Positions 1 through 10,871 of a DNA stretch of 64,000 nucleotides are shown here, one piece after another. The translations under genes were made by a program, and so were the position numbers. Below the pieces are notes generated by a model. It did no database searches and had not been told where the DNA came from. It worked only from the letters and a program-made list of their open reading frames with translations. This DNA comes from Molanna angustata. Lineage: Eukaryota > Arthropoda > Insecta > Trichoptera > Molannidae. The stretch is from NCBI GenBank assembly GCA_963576475.1, contig OY754986.1, positions 6,011,174 through 6,075,173 on the forward strand. The letters run 5' to 3'. The first letter of the stretch is position 1. Each line of letters starts with the position of its first letter.

Positions 1-585
1 ATAAAACACATCAACAACATTCATGACAGAGCTCTACAGATGCTTGGATTTGTATTGCGAGTATCAAATGCTTTCACTAATATTTTTACTTTGTCTTTAT
101 TATATAAAACTCTTGTTAGAAGCCACCTTGAATATAATTCCACTGTTTGGTCTCCTTGTTATTCTATTCATATTAATACTTTGGAAAAAGTTCAGAGAAA
201 ATTTCTTAGGTTTATTAATTTTAAACTTGGAATACCGATTGATTATATAAATTATAACAGTCTTATGAAGCTAACCAATTTATTGCCACTGTCACAGAGA
301 AGAATTTTAGCAGATCTGTTATTTTTATTTAAAATATTAAACTCGCATACTGACACCCCTTACTTGCTCAGTGCTATAAATTTGCGGGTGCCGTCCCTGG
401 TCACACGCAGTACCGCGCCATTTTATTGTCATACTAACACTAGCGTATACCGGGCTAATTCAACCTTGCAAAGACTGCATAGTTTGGGGAACCAGTATGC
501 ACAATACACAGATATATTTAATGACTCGATCGGCATCTATAGAAGTTGCCTATACACTGCACTTGTTAATGAGACCAAACATTAG
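1..585 (+). pseudogene. LINE reverse transcriptase, C-terminal fragment
   Basis: Open reading frame in frame 1 from the window edge to a TAG at 583-585, about 194 residues. It reads like the region after the palm domain of Jockey/CR1-type non-LTR reverse transcriptases: an 'RALQMLGFVLR' stretch, then 'LYKTLVRSHLEYNSTVW' and 'LEKVQRKFLRF', which are usual in that tail. The catalytic palm would lie left of the window. No internal stop is seen, so the copy is either young or simply cut by the window. The clade is inferred from motif style. Confidence 0.75.
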
Positions 586-1091
586 ATTATTTTGTCGGTT
601 TTTAAACTACTTTTCTCATTTCTTTTTTCCTGTATTAATTTTTGCATGTATGTTTACTTTTTTTTCATATTTTTAACATGTTCTTCATTGTTTATTTACA
701 TATTTTTGCATGCTTTTTGTTTATTTTTTACATATTTTTTACATATTTGTTACATGATTTTCATTATTTTTTACATGTATTTTGTTTATTTTTTTTACAT
801 ATTTTTACATGTTTTTGTTTATTTTTTTACATATTTTTGAATGTTTCTCGCATGTTTTTTTTTTTACATATTTTTTTTTTTTTTTTAAATGTTTTTCATT
901 ATTTTTTACATATTTTTACATGTTTTCACCTTTTTTATATTGTTATTCATTTTTTATTTTCGTTTTGTATATTTGTTTGTTTTTATTTGTTTTTTTTTTA
1001 AATTCTGTTGTTTTTAATATATTATGTATACTTGTATGTGTAAAAGGTTATCAAACCGTAAATTGAAATAAAATAAAAATAAAATAAATGA
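586..1091 (+). repeat. LINE 3' UTR and A-rich tail
   Basis: T-rich sequence follows the reverse transcriptase stop, built of degenerate repeats of TTTTTACATATTTT and TTTTACATG (about 640-960). It ends in an AAATAAAATAAAAATAAAATAA tail near 1062-1090, as expected for a retroposed 3' end. The open frames here (phenylalanine-rich) are low-complexity artefacts. Confidence 0.55.
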
Positions 1092-2327
1092 ATAGTGGGC
1101 AAACTAGAATAAGCTTAATTTGTTATTGGATTCATCTTTGCCGATGGATATAAGCCAACTGATTATTGTTTTTTTTAATGTCTATTTTTATATTTTTCCA
1201 AGCGTAGAAAGTCTATGTAGACTGTATTTTTGTATATAACTTTTTTTTCCATAATCTTAGCATTTGTTTTTTTTTTGATATACCGTTTTTTAGTTTATCT
1301 TTATTGTGTAAAGGGTTGCCTTTTTTCTAATGTCTCTATTGTGTGTACAATGTAAGACTTGTATGTAAAAGACATGGTTTGTGTAGCATTGCACCCCCCT
1401 GCTCACAGACTGGAAAACAATCTTTATTATTATTATTATTATTATACATAATAAACATTTGAAAGTTGTAATCGCAGTATTTAGTCTTGAAAGTTTGGAT
1501 TATCATAATGTACTTACTCAAATATTGTAAAGATATGAATTCGTTGCAAACTTATCATAATTAAAACATGAAAATTCCATACTTTTCTTGTTCGTCTGTT
1601 TTTTTACAATCACCAATTCCATCTTTTTTTCTCAAATTACTTTTAATTACAAAGATTTTGGGAACATTCTTTCCACACCGCTCTCCCGAACTGTTAATCT
1701 CGGAGTTATGTATATCATAGATTAGTGGGACCCCATGAAACTAACAGTGAAAGAGGGCGACAAAATTATGGTGGTTTTCGGCAAAAAAAAATATACACAA
1801 TTCTTTATTTTGTGTCATTTCAGACCATCTCTGTGTTGACGATAAAGTAAGCCTCTTGATCTTGGGCAGTGCAAAACAGTTCCTCTGTATACCACACATG
1901 AATGTTTTCCAGCCGAGAAAGACACGTCCTTTCGACCCCTCTGCGGCCCTCAATCTTCCCCTTGATGACTAGTGTCTGTACTTGTCACATCTTAGGACAT
2001 GGCTAATGTATACAATTTCACGAAGCTTAATATTGATAAAGAGATCTCTGTTCTTTTTTTTGTCTAAGCCTAAATTTACTTGAATGATCGTTCATTTACT
2101 TTTGCAGGTCTGAGTTTGGCATTCGCTCCCAAATATATATTTAACACATTCTTACAGCCTTTGCAATTGACAAGATTACTGCTAAACAGTCCGTTTTCAA
2201 ATGTGTTACCTCTCTCTTTTAGTCCTACACATCAAAACCAGTCCACACAAGACCAGCACCTAATGACTCCCCACCAACATCCAGTTCCATTGTCTTCTTT
2301 TAAGCACATCGTCACATTCTGTTAGTT
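1092..2327. other. No gene recognised
   Basis: AT-rich sequence with a (TAT)n microsatellite at about 1424-1446, preceded by a C-run and a short GC-richer block (1375-1420) that resembles a LINE 3' end. Short frames at 1741-1953 and 2080-2325 match nothing I recognise. Confidence 0.4.
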
Positions 2328-2380
2328 AAAAATCTGCCTGAGGAGGTAACGGTTAGTTCCGAAACCGGTCGCTATTTCAA
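2328..2380 (+). ncRNA. Candidate type I hammerhead ribozyme
   Basis: The conserved core reads in order: CUGAGGA (2338-2344, matches CUGANGA), a helix II hairpin GGUAAC/GUUCC with a bulged U and a GGUUA loop (2345-2360), GAAA (2361-2364), and UC at 2369-2370 as the cleavage-site dinucleotide. Helix III is minimal: A2364-U2369 and C2365-G2368, within self-complementary ACCGGU. Helix I could form from GC/GC next to the core plus AAAU/AUUU beyond a small internal loop. Short helix III with palindromic loop is known for hammerheads of Penelope-like elements and retrozymes, which may act as dimers. Neighbouring sequence did not reveal a Penelope protein. Cleavage is predicted after 2370. Confidence 0.5.
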
Positions 2381-2887
2381 TTTCAATAACGTGGTTTATA
2401 CAAAGATAATAATTTGATTTATGGAAAGAAATATTTATATTAAAATATCTCCTTTGCTGGAAATCAAACCGAGGACGCCGGCACTGAAACGAAACAACTT
2501 ACATACCATTATTCCACGGTGGTCGACATTTTGTCATACTTTTTGATAACTACCATAACATCTTTTTTGGTAACAACGCTCTTATATTAACAAATATAAG
2601 AGCGTATTTATCCAAAAGGATAAAATTGAGTGTCTTCTTAATTATGTCGCTTTCTAAAAGACATTTTTTCGTATTATCTGTGGCTTGGAAAAGGCGATTA
2701 TATTCATGGTAGCTACCCATATACCATTCTCTTTTAATTATGCTATCTAAAGCAGAAAACACGACCTTTGGAATCCAAGAGGTCACATTCAATTATCCTT
2801 CAACATTAACTAATACACACAGGACTCTGTACAATAAACCAAGCAGATGTGTTCAACCAGTAGTTCGCAACAGTTTTAAATTGAATA
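2381..2887. other. No gene recognised; short hairpin
   Basis: AT-rich sequence following the ribozyme candidate. It contains a 13-bp-arm hairpin (2576-2588 with 2593-2605, 4-nt loop). An 80-codon minus-strand frame across 2550-2792 has no recognised motif. Confidence 0.35.
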
Positions 2888-3602
2888 TTCTTCTTCTTCT
2901 TCTTCTTTTGAATAGACCTTCAGGTCTGTTTTTTAAGAGGCCTGCTCTTCCTGCGAAGTGGACCCCCAGTTATCCCTCCATCTTTTTGGCGGTCTACCGC
3001 GAGGGCGGGTTCCGTGAGGCTGATTGTGAAGCACGATATGAGGAAGTCTGGTGCTGTCCATCCTTTGGACATGACCATACCAGTCCCTCCTCCGCTGCCT
3101 GCTCCATCTGATGATATCGTCAACCTCACATAGTTCCCTTATTCTGGAGTTCCTCACTCGGTCTCTCAGGGTTTTGCCTGCAATTGCTCTCAATGTCCTC
3201 ATTTCTGAAGTCCTCAACATTTGTTTACTTCTGACTGTGTCTGCTCGTGCCTCTATACCGTATGTGATCACTGGTCTTACGCATGCTTTGTAGATTCTCA
3301 CTTTGCTTTTAATGGCCATATCCTCATTTTTCCAAATAATGGATTTTAGGGCGCCCGAGACTGCAGCTGCCTTATTGACTTGGCTCTGAATTTCTTCACA
3401 GAGGTCAGCATCTTCTGTTATGTCAATTCCTAGGTATCTAAAGGTATTAACCTGTTCAATTGGGTTGTTGTCTATAGTCAGATTGCATGCTATGTGTGTT
3501 TTTGAGAATGTCATACATTTAGTCTTATTAATTGAAATTGCCATGTTGTATTGTTTGCAGGTGCTATGTAACCTGTTCAGCATTGTCTGTAGGTCATTGT
3601 TA
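2888..3602 (-). pseudogene. RTE-like LINE, 3' coding end with (GAA)n tail
   Basis: The minus-strand frame 2933-3583 gives 216 residues, still open upstream to about 3602 where similarity ends (5' truncation). It starts just after where the reverse transcriptase active site would be: 'KTKCMTF' and 'NTFRYLGIDI', then 'KVRIYKACVRPVITYGIE', 'EMRTLRAIAGKTLRDRVRN', 'WYGHVQRM' and the basic 'PRGRPPKRWRD' terminus. This end is typical of RTE-like elements. The 3' end runs into a (GAA)n microsatellite (2888-2909 as TTC), a usual RTE 3' terminus. The palm with its YADD box is missing. Confidence 0.75.
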
Positions 3603-3704
3603 TTAAAATTAAAATATTAAAATATAAAAATAAGAAGTTATGTTTATAGTAATTTATTTCAGACATGGACCACTAATTTTCGATTTCGAAAATGATTTCA
3701 ATCA

Positions 3705-3768
3705 CCTTTGTTTAGGGAATGTATGAGGATGTATAATTATGTACTTGTAACAAGGACATACCTATTGA
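3705..3768 (+). repeat. SINE-B tail fragment
   Basis: The segment 'AGGGAATGTATGAGGATG', then an ACTTGTAACAAGG run, matches the 3' tail of the tRNA-derived SINE-B copies at 21567 and 61250. The tRNA-like head is missing. Confidence 0.4.
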
Positions 3769-3834
3769 TTATTCTTAAAAATATATATTTTCTTTAAATA
3801 GCTTTTATCTTTTTCGATACTACCTAATAAAATA

Positions 3835-4126
3835 TCCCTCTGCCCTGTCTTCTTAGTTTCTCTTCCCTTCCCTAGTTGTTGTATAATATGTGTGTATGTA
3901 TGTATGTGTGTGCGTGTATGTGTGTGTGTGATAGTGTGTGTGAGTGTGCGAGGGTGTGAATGAAGGTGTGTGTATGAATATTTTTGGCTTGTAAACTGTT
4001 ATTTGGTTTTATATTATGTTGATGGAATGCTTTTTTTGGCTCTAACACTGTAAAAATAATATTGTATCATAAAACTGTAAATGAGCTGTAGCTTCCCAAA
4101 GAAAATAAATAAATAAATAAATAAAA
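3835..4126 (+). repeat. LINE 3' UTR with GT-rich tract
   Basis: GT/GTAT-rich stretch (3887-3965), then AT-rich sequence ending in a run of AAAT repeats (about 4104-4126). This looks like the tail of a retroposed LINE. No coding sequence remains. Confidence 0.45.
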
Positions 4127-4145
4127 AACACGGCACAGTAAATAT

Positions 4146-4370
4146 GTCGGCCTACGTGGCTCTGTTGGTTAGATGACTGATTGCAGGGCTAAAGGTACTG
4201 AGTTTGATTGCCGGTGGAGACACAGTTTTTAATTATAGGTAGGTATTGTTTTCAGTCTGGATCTGTGACACCTAAATACTTCCAAAACGTGGCAACTTGT
4301 TATTGGGTGCGTGTTTAAATAATAATAACAAAATACCCGTAAGTTGCCCGAATTGTAATAAAAAAACAAT
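4146..4370 (+). mobile_element. SINE-A copy (tRNA-derived), diverged
   Basis: Carries the A-box-like part GTGGCTCTGTTGGTTAGATG and a degenerate B-box-like part (GAGTTTGATTGCC). The body shared with the other copies follows: 'TCAGTCTGGATCTGTGA', then GTGGCAACTTGTTATTGGG and AAGTTGCCCG, ending in an A-rich tail. It is more diverged than the copies at 17866 and 59659, so probably older. Confidence 0.75.
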
Positions 4371-6260
4371 AATTCTTCTGCTTCTTACACCTTGCTTCAG
4401 TTTTGTCCTCGCGTATTAAACAAAAGATCTCTTAAAACAATATAAATGCGCCAAACTTTATTAATTAGACATGAAAATAAAAAACAAATAAGAAAAATTG
4501 AAATTCAAATAACGAACTAACTTTTAATTATCAAAAAACATGTGAAAAACAAGTTTAATTGTTGCTACTGTACACAATTTTAAAACACATTCACGAAATT
4601 CACGTCATATTTAAGTCACCATCTTTAGATATTTACTTTAGCAAAATACATAGTTGTGGGTTTGAACAAAATAATGGTGAATTGAACAAGAAAACCAAGT
4701 GAGTATAAGAGTTTTTCCAATTATTCGGGTTTTAATTAAAGTTACATAGCTAAAGATAGACTTTGGGAGATTATCATCATTCGTAGATTCCAGTTTCGGA
4801 TCTCAAGGGATGTGCAGATATAGGACTACGAGAGAAACAAAGACTTGAAGGAAACAAGGGAGATTTTTTTATGGGATTTAAAAATGGAAAAACGCAAGCA
4901 TTATTTCTACGATACTTTTTCGTAATTATTCTAAGCACAGATGTTCGTTTTTCTTGCAACAATACTTACACGTAAATTCAGTTTACATACAGGTTACATA
5001 ATAAGTATACGAAAATGTTTATTTACGTGACTCCTTGTATAGGTATTAAGGTATCTATAATGTGCTCATTTTTTAATCAGTATTTTATATTATAAAAAGG
5101 GGTTTGGATTGGATGTGGATAGTGGACGAATATTATTATGGATAACTAAAAAAATGTTTAAAACGTTGCACTATGTTTTTTATTTTGTAATTTTGAATTT
5201 CTTTCATTTTCGTTTTATTTTTGCATGATTTCGTGGTATATTTTATCCTTTGTAAGTGTTAACGAACAGTTATTGATAAAACTCCATCAAAAAATGTTCA
5301 ATCCTTTATCAAAAAAAATAAAGTGTATCACTCTAACATAAAAGGCAAATTTGATAAAAAAAATATATAAAAAATGAGTAAATAATTAAAAAAAAAAAAA
5401 TTAATAAATAAAAAAATCTAAAAATAAGGAAATAACTCTTTAAATGAATAATAAAATAAATAAACAAATAAATAAATGAATTAATTATTTAATAAATAAA
5501 CGAATAAATAAATAAATAATAACTAATGAATTAAATTTAAACAACAAAAATAAACAAATATATTTATTTATTTAAATATTAGATAATAATCACTAATCAA
5601 ATGAATTAAGAAATTAATAAATGAGTAAATAAATACATAAAAAATAAGTAACTGAATTATTAAAAAATAAATTTTAATTACTAAAGAAATGAGCAAAAAA
5701 TTAATTAACTTATAAATGAAAAAAATAATATATGTTTAAATTTCCTTATTAAATATTTATGGTACTTAATTTTATTTCGTTTTATGTTAATGAATTGTAC
5801 ATATATGTATAGAAGAACCATTCTTATCATAATCTAAAGATCAACAATAAATTAATTATCACCCATATATTATCTTGTTCGGGGTTTTTCCACTATCATC
5901 ACATTCGTGTACACTAGACATGGCCCAGTTCAATATTTGCGTTGGATCCTCGTCAAACTCTTCGAATTACTCCAAGTTTTCTGAATTAACTCAATTAATT
6001 GTAAATATTTGATGCGAACAGAGCATGGCTTCTGTTTGTACTGAGACTGTACCTCCACGGAGGGTAGTTGTGTGGTGGAGGTGGAGAAGAAAGGAGTTGG
6101 ACGTCCATATATTATTGAGAAGACACCAAGATTTAAGACAAACAGTATTTCCCGAATTACGAGGACAAATTTTCTGCGAAATATTACAGTTGTTTAACTT
6201 AGACATACATAAATAACTAAGGACCCACTTATTCTAACTATTTTCGTTACATAGCAAAAG
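4371..6260. other. No gene recognised; A-rich low complexity
   Basis: AT-rich sequence with no supported gene. About 5280-5760 is strongly A-rich on the plus strand, made of degenerate AATA/AAATAA repeats. A 63-codon frame at 6025-6216 lies in slightly GC-richer sequence but shows no motif I recognise. Confidence 0.4.
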
Positions 6261-6266
6261 AATAGA

Positions 6267-6323
6267 TTTATTTATTTTATTTTATTTATGTAACATTACT
6301 TCTCGGTCAACTAACAGGTACTA
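6267..6323 (-). mobile_element. SINE-A copy, 3' tail part (interrupted)
   Basis: Minus-strand SINE-A tail: TTTATT-rich end, then a CTTCTCGG..CAACTAACAGGTAC segment, broken at TA (6322-6323). The same copy resumes at 7327. Uninterrupted SINE-A copies read straight through this point (GGTAC-TA-TGTCAAATATT in minus orientation), so the break is an insertion site. Confidence 0.8.
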
Positions 6324-7326
6324 CATAGGGTGGCCTATTTAATGTACTTACTCAAAAAGTACACAAATCGTTGTACATATATATCTTACTATAACTTTGG
6401 TAATTGAGGTAATATTGGAATACTTTATTCTATTTTTTTTAGTAGTAACATTGTTCTTATTTTTCAGTGATACCAACATTATTATACTTGCATAGTGATG
6501 TTGAAACTAAGAGTCACCCAAAGAGCTATGGAGAGAGCCATGTTAGGATTAAGTCTGAGAGACAGGGTGCGAAACGACACCATCAGGGAAAGAACAAAAT
6601 TGGTTGATGTCGTCCACCGCATTCATACCCTAAAGTGGAAATGGGCGGGCCACGTGGCTAGATACCCCGAAGACCGACCGATGGCCGAGGATAGTGTTGG
6701 CTTGGAGACCGTGAACGACAGTCAGAGCTGTTGGAAGGCCGCCAATGAGATGGAGAGATTACATCAGCCGTCATGCTGGTGCCAATTGGTTGCTCAGAGC
6801 ACAGGATAGAGTGGCGTGGAATGAGATGGAGGAGGCCTTCGTCCATGAGTGGACGGGATTGGGCTGAGAAGAAGAAGAAGAAGAAGAAGAGAAGTGATGT
6901 TGGCTACAGATCTTTTAGTTCAGTTCATGCTATTTTTGTATGAAAACGTGTTTTTGTAAATGTTTTGTTATGTCAATTCATTTATTTAATTTCTTTTTTT
7001 TTGGATAAATATTGTTTTCAATCACATAAGTACATTATATTTGTGTATTTTGTGGTAATTTAAGTCACTTTTAATTCCTTATTTAAGGATATACATACAT
7101 CAGATGAAACTCATATTATATTATTTTTTACTTTTTGTAGAATGGCAAGGGGATGTGACCTAACACCAATAAAAAAGTCAAAATATCAACATTAATAAAT
7201 CCTGATAAGCTCCTTTGTGAATATTAAACATATAATGGTACACTAAAATAATTGTAAAAATCTATGCTTTTAAAAATATAGAATAGCATTAATTAGTTCT
7301 GAGTACATTAAATTGGCAACCTTCTG
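6324..7326. mobile_element. Non-autonomous Tc1/mariner-like element
   Basis: Sits between two TA dinucleotides (6322-6323 and 7327-7328) inside SINE-A. The ends are imperfect inverted repeats sharing GGGTGGCC / GGTTGCC and ATTTAATGTACT. A second copy lies at 37748-38308 in the opposite orientation. TA duplication with such ends points to the Tc1/mariner superfamily. No transposase is visible, so it would depend on an element elsewhere. The LINE fragment at 6504-6892 is a later insertion into it. Confidence 0.75.
6504..6892 (+). pseudogene. RTE-like LINE fragment inserted in the mariner-like element
   Basis: Flanked by a perfect 10-bp target duplication AGTGATGTTG (6494-6503 and 6893-6902). 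It codes for 'QRAMERAMLGLSLRDRVRN' and 'LKWKWAGHVAR', then shifts frame to 'GRPPMRWRDYI' and 'WNEMEEAFVHEW', and ends in (GAA)n at 6867-6892. The uninterrupted copy near 38120-38150 reads across the same site with no insert. Heavily 5' truncated and frameshifted, so dead. Confidence 0.85.
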
Positions 7327-7481
7327 TATGTTAAATATTAATTGTGGATACTTACGATATTAATGGTCTCACAGAGCCAGACTGAAAACACAATTAAAAA
7401 CTGTGTCTCCACCAGGAATCGAACCCGGGACCTTTCGATCAGTAGGCAGATACCTAATCAACTGAAGCCACGAAGGCCAAC
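7327..7481 (-). mobile_element. SINE-A copy, tRNA-like head (interrupted)
   Basis: Second half of the minus-strand SINE-A begun at 6267. It holds the B box as GGAATCGAACCCGGGACC and the A-box part around 7450-7475 as CAACTGAAGCCACGAAGG. A small internal deletion removes the GTGGCAACTTG segment. Confidence 0.8.
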
Positions 7482-7486
7482 AAATA

Positions 7487-7945
7487 CGTGCGTTATAAAT
7501 TATGATCTGTTTAATGCAGACAGCCTAAAATTTCTAGAAAATTTTTGGCCTACAAAAAACTTTTATACCCAGAAATTCGATTTTCGTCACAGTCAGGGGC
7601 TATCGATATTCGAATTTCATAATTCCATATTTCTCAAGAACCATAAAAGATGACGGTGAAAAATTTTATAAATAGGTTTATAAAAAAAATATTATTTTTT
7701 AAAAAATTCCAGGGTCTTTCCAATTTATTTTTAATAAGAAAATATTTTTTATGACAAATGTATGTGTTTAGCTACCTATATTTCCAAAAAAATATCGAAT
7801 AATGCTGAATCATTTCAACTTGATAATTTAATTTTCTAAAAAATATAATATACAAATAGCAGTACATCTCAAACTTTTTAAAGAGTTTTTCTTATATCAT
7901 GACATACACGTTTTGTATAGAAAACAAAATATCTTAAAATATTTA
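7487..7945 (+). repeat. Dispersed repeat family R, partial copy
   Basis: Resembles 28067-28740 in order and orientation: 'GCCTAAAATTTC', GGCCTACAAAA.CTTTTATAC, CAGTCAGGGG.TATC, AAAATTCCAGGGT, CTACCTATATTTCCAAAA, TAATTTAATTTTCTA and ATAGAAAACAAAATATCT. A third copy lies reversed at 20147-20990. No protein is visible, so I read it as a non-autonomous element. Confidence 0.6.
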
Positions 7946-9054
7946 CATTAATTGATTAATTAATTCATTCGTTCATTCCTCATAAATGTATTTTTATAAT
8001 TGTAATACTGTTTACAAGAAGGGAAACATACACCATGTTATACGCACTGAAATAGCGATTATAGCATGCGATACCGACACTGCTTTCTACATCATCATAA
8101 TATATATATGTATTCAAAATTTATTAAATGATTAGTATGTATATAGGCGTTCACTAAAATAATGTAGAAAGTACAGTGTTGCCATAACCCACTTCTATTG
8201 TATTTAAATTGAATAAACAAATAAATAAATATATCGTGAACATTACCACTGTTCTATCCGGAAAATGTATCGCTGTGTGAATGCAGCATTCCTCCTCATA
8301 ATCACATCATGAGAATTTCAATGAATAGAAGTATTTACTTGTATATGTATTTTAAAGGAAACAACTTTGGTATGTAATGTAGAGAATATTAAAATCACGC
8401 AAATATGACAAAAATATACCTATAACAAAATACATGGAGACCACGAGCCTAAAGAATCGCCTGGGAATATAATACAGTTTGAAACGAGGAAAAATAATCT
8501 AAGAAAGAAAGAGACACGATAATATATGGAGGAAAGTTTCCGATTCCAGATAGGTGGATTTCACTCAGCAGTCTGTTGATTAAGACTGATGACGCGAATC
8601 CAGATGATACATGGCATGCGAGACCCGCAAACATTCATTTCGTGTATATATACAGTGCGCTGCCATCACAATAGGACCACACGATTTTCTACATTTTTTT
8701 ATATTCTTCCTGGTATGCCGATTTTCCCGACGTCAGCTATCACTCGGACGGTCATCCTCTTTCGGCTGACACCTCCTCGACCCTCAATCTATCCCTCCAA
8801 GTTCAGCAGCATTATCCCGTATTTTGTTCATCTAATTTTATGACCCTAATAAAATGCTATATTTCGCCGTTTGATTCATTTTCCAAAAAAAAAAACGAGG
8901 TTTGCTATATTCCAGATATCCTAAGATAGGTAATGCATCGAAAATATTAAGAATTTTGAAAATAAACTTTGAAATAGCGAAACTAAAAAAACTTCATATT
9001 AAGGTAAAAGCCATTATTACCAGACAAAATCTGTATTTGATCCATTGCAAGCTC
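7946..9054. other. No gene recognised
   Basis: AT-rich. An A-rich tail with AAATAAATA sits near 8210-8232. A moderately GC-richer stretch at 8560-8840 has an 84-codon frame without recognisable motifs. Confidence 0.35.
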
Positions 9055-9262
9055 ATCATCATCATCATCAGTGGCTCCACAGCCAAGGATGGGCCTTGGC
9101 CTCCTCAAGTAATCGTCTCCATTGCACCCTATCCATAGCCTTTTCTCCCCAATTCCGCACACCGGCTATCAGAAGGTCCCTCTAGACTCCATCGATCCAT
9201 CGTAGTGTCGGCCTTCCCACACCCCTTCTTCCCTCCGGACGCGTTGTGAGGATTCTTTTTTT
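9055..9262 (-). repeat. LINE 3' end with (GAT)n terminus
   Basis: GC-richer block beginning with (CAT)n at 9055-9070, followed by GTGGCTCCACAGCCAAGGAT and GGGCCTTGGCCTCCTC. Read on the minus strand this is a coding-type tail ending in GAT repeats, a form I associate with RTE-like LINE 3' ends. No intact frame remains. Confidence 0.5.
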
Positions 9263-9620
9263 GCAAGCATACCATTGCAAACACGCCACAAAAATAGTTT
9301 TATTGGTATATTGATATTGCATCTTTATAATTATTTCTGTGATAAATATTTTAATTAAAGATAAAGGGACGTAGACGAGTTAGCATATGTCATGGAAGAG
9401 CACATAACAGGTTTAATATATGGTACTAATAAAAACCGGCCTTACCACAGAAACTCGTTTATATGGATCTCCCAACTCCCGAAGAATGCCGAACTCCTGA
9501 TTCGTGCAAACTCGTATAATACTTATCAGCTATACAGATTGACTGTTGTAAGGCGCAACATCAATATATATTACAACAGGGATGTATTCGTCACATTTAT
9601 AGCCAAAGTCAGAGAGACCT
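9263..9620. other. No gene recognised
   Basis: AT-rich sequence between a LINE tail and an unassigned open frame. A 78-codon frame (9392-9628) has no motif I can name. Confidence 0.3.
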
Positions 9621-9959
9621 GTGGTTGAAATTCTGCAAACGTTTACAAATTTACTCGAAAAAAAAAACCACAGGTCCTTATATGATGGCAGTGCACTGTA
9701 TAACACGTACCAAGTATTACAACTTTGTTCCTTCCATTCTGTTTGGGGGGTAAATATTAAAACAAGCTTTACAACGGGAGTGCCCCTAGGGGTAGATGGT
9801 TGGGGTGATGAATGGTATCCAATTTTCGGAGGTGATTTTTCAAAGCCGTTTAAGTTTGCAATATCATTTGGGCAATACACGCGGCCGTATCTAGACACGA
9901 TCGCGAACGACAAAAAGCAAAAGGCTGGTAAGAAATTCATGGATTGTCAACAAAACTAA
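9621..9959 (+). CDS. Unrecognised 112-residue open frame
   Basis: Plus-strand ATG frame of 112 residues with glycine- and aromatic-rich composition in its second half ('GVDGWGDEWYPIFGGDF'). GC content is higher than the flanks. There is no signal peptide, no membrane segment and no family motif I recognise. A 136-codon frame overlaps it on the other strand, so coding is unproven. It could be part of an unidentified transposon. Confidence 0.2.
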   Translation: MVEILQTFTNLLEKKNHRSLYDGSALYNTYQVLQLCSFHSVWGVNIKTSFTTGVPLGVDGWGDEWYPIFGGDFSKPFKFAISFGQYTRPYLDTIANDKKQKAGKKFMDCQQN

Positions 9960-10007
9960 CTTGTCATCATTACATTTTCTTCAATCATTGGATGTATTGA
10001 TATTGCA

Positions 10008-10045
10008 GTTGAATATGGCCTGATAAGCAGAAACGGTCATCGATT
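10008..10045 (+). repeat. Short match to the 25.6-kb palindrome family
   Basis: GCCTGATAAGCAGAAACGGTC at 10018-10038 is a close match to the central motif of the palindrome at 25635-26007. It also carries CUGAUAA...GAAA...GUC, but there is no room for helix II, so it looks like a relic rather than a ribozyme. Confidence 0.35.
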
Positions 10046-10329
10046 ATGGAAATCGTTAAATATATAATATAATACTATGGTAATATTAACACAATCAGCC
10101 GCTGAAGCATAAAAGGTAAGCCGCTTAGTATCAGTGCCTGCGTCTTGGATTCTATCCCCAGCAGAGAAGATATTTATATAATTTTTTTGAACAGTAAAAA
10201 ATTGTCCATTTATAAATAAACTCGCCACTTGCATAGGGCACAAAGAATAGTTTATTAATGCGTTTATTAGTTTTCTGTGTAGATATAGAATATTATGTTA
10301 TTTAATATATTTATCTGACAACACCTGAT

Positions 10330-10627
10330 TACATCTTCCTCTCCTCTTCCTTTCCTTATCCCTTAGTCTTCCTATCATTGCTATGACTTGTTCTAATATG
10401 CTATCTTCTTTGTTTTTGTATTTTTTTTTCATTTTTTTATTACACTTCTTCTGCTATCTTTATTTATTTTTAAATGTGATTAACTTATTGCCATAGTACC
10501 ACACATTGTTTTGTATATTTAACATTTACTCTGTTTGGTTGGAAGAAATTGCCATTAGGCAATTAGCCGGCCAGTGTACTAATTATATGTAAAAGAATAT
10601 TAAATAAATAAAAATAAAAATAAATAA
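10330..10627 (+). repeat. LINE 3' UTR and A-rich tail
   Basis: A C/T-rich start is followed by the GC-richer GCCATTAGGCAATTAGCCGG block near 10551 and an AAATAAATAAAAATAAA tail (10597-10627). This fits the terminal part of a Jockey-type LINE; no coding sequence remains. Confidence 0.5.
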
Positions 10628-10871
10628 ATTATTTAAAACGTGTTTACCTATATATCTCTATTTCAAAAAAAAATATCAAAATATTCTGAAAAATAGCTAA
10701 GCATGAGAGGTACTTACATATATATTTTTAATAATTTTGCAATAAAATTTTCTAGAAAAACATTTTGTTATAACAAAAAATGAATATGTCCTTGTTAAAC
10801 AATTACATATACTTTTTTTAACTTTTCTACGGACAATTCTTGGTAAAACTCCATTTCAAATAATAAATAAA

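Noticed and set aside
592..1066. Phenylalanine-rich membrane-like frames downstream of the first LINE
   Set aside because: Derived from degenerate T-rich repeats in a 3' UTR; overlapping frames all look hydrophobic.
3867..3970. GT-rich tract as a regulatory Z-DNA element
   Set aside because: A simple-sequence part of a LINE tail is sufficient explanation; nothing indicates regulation.
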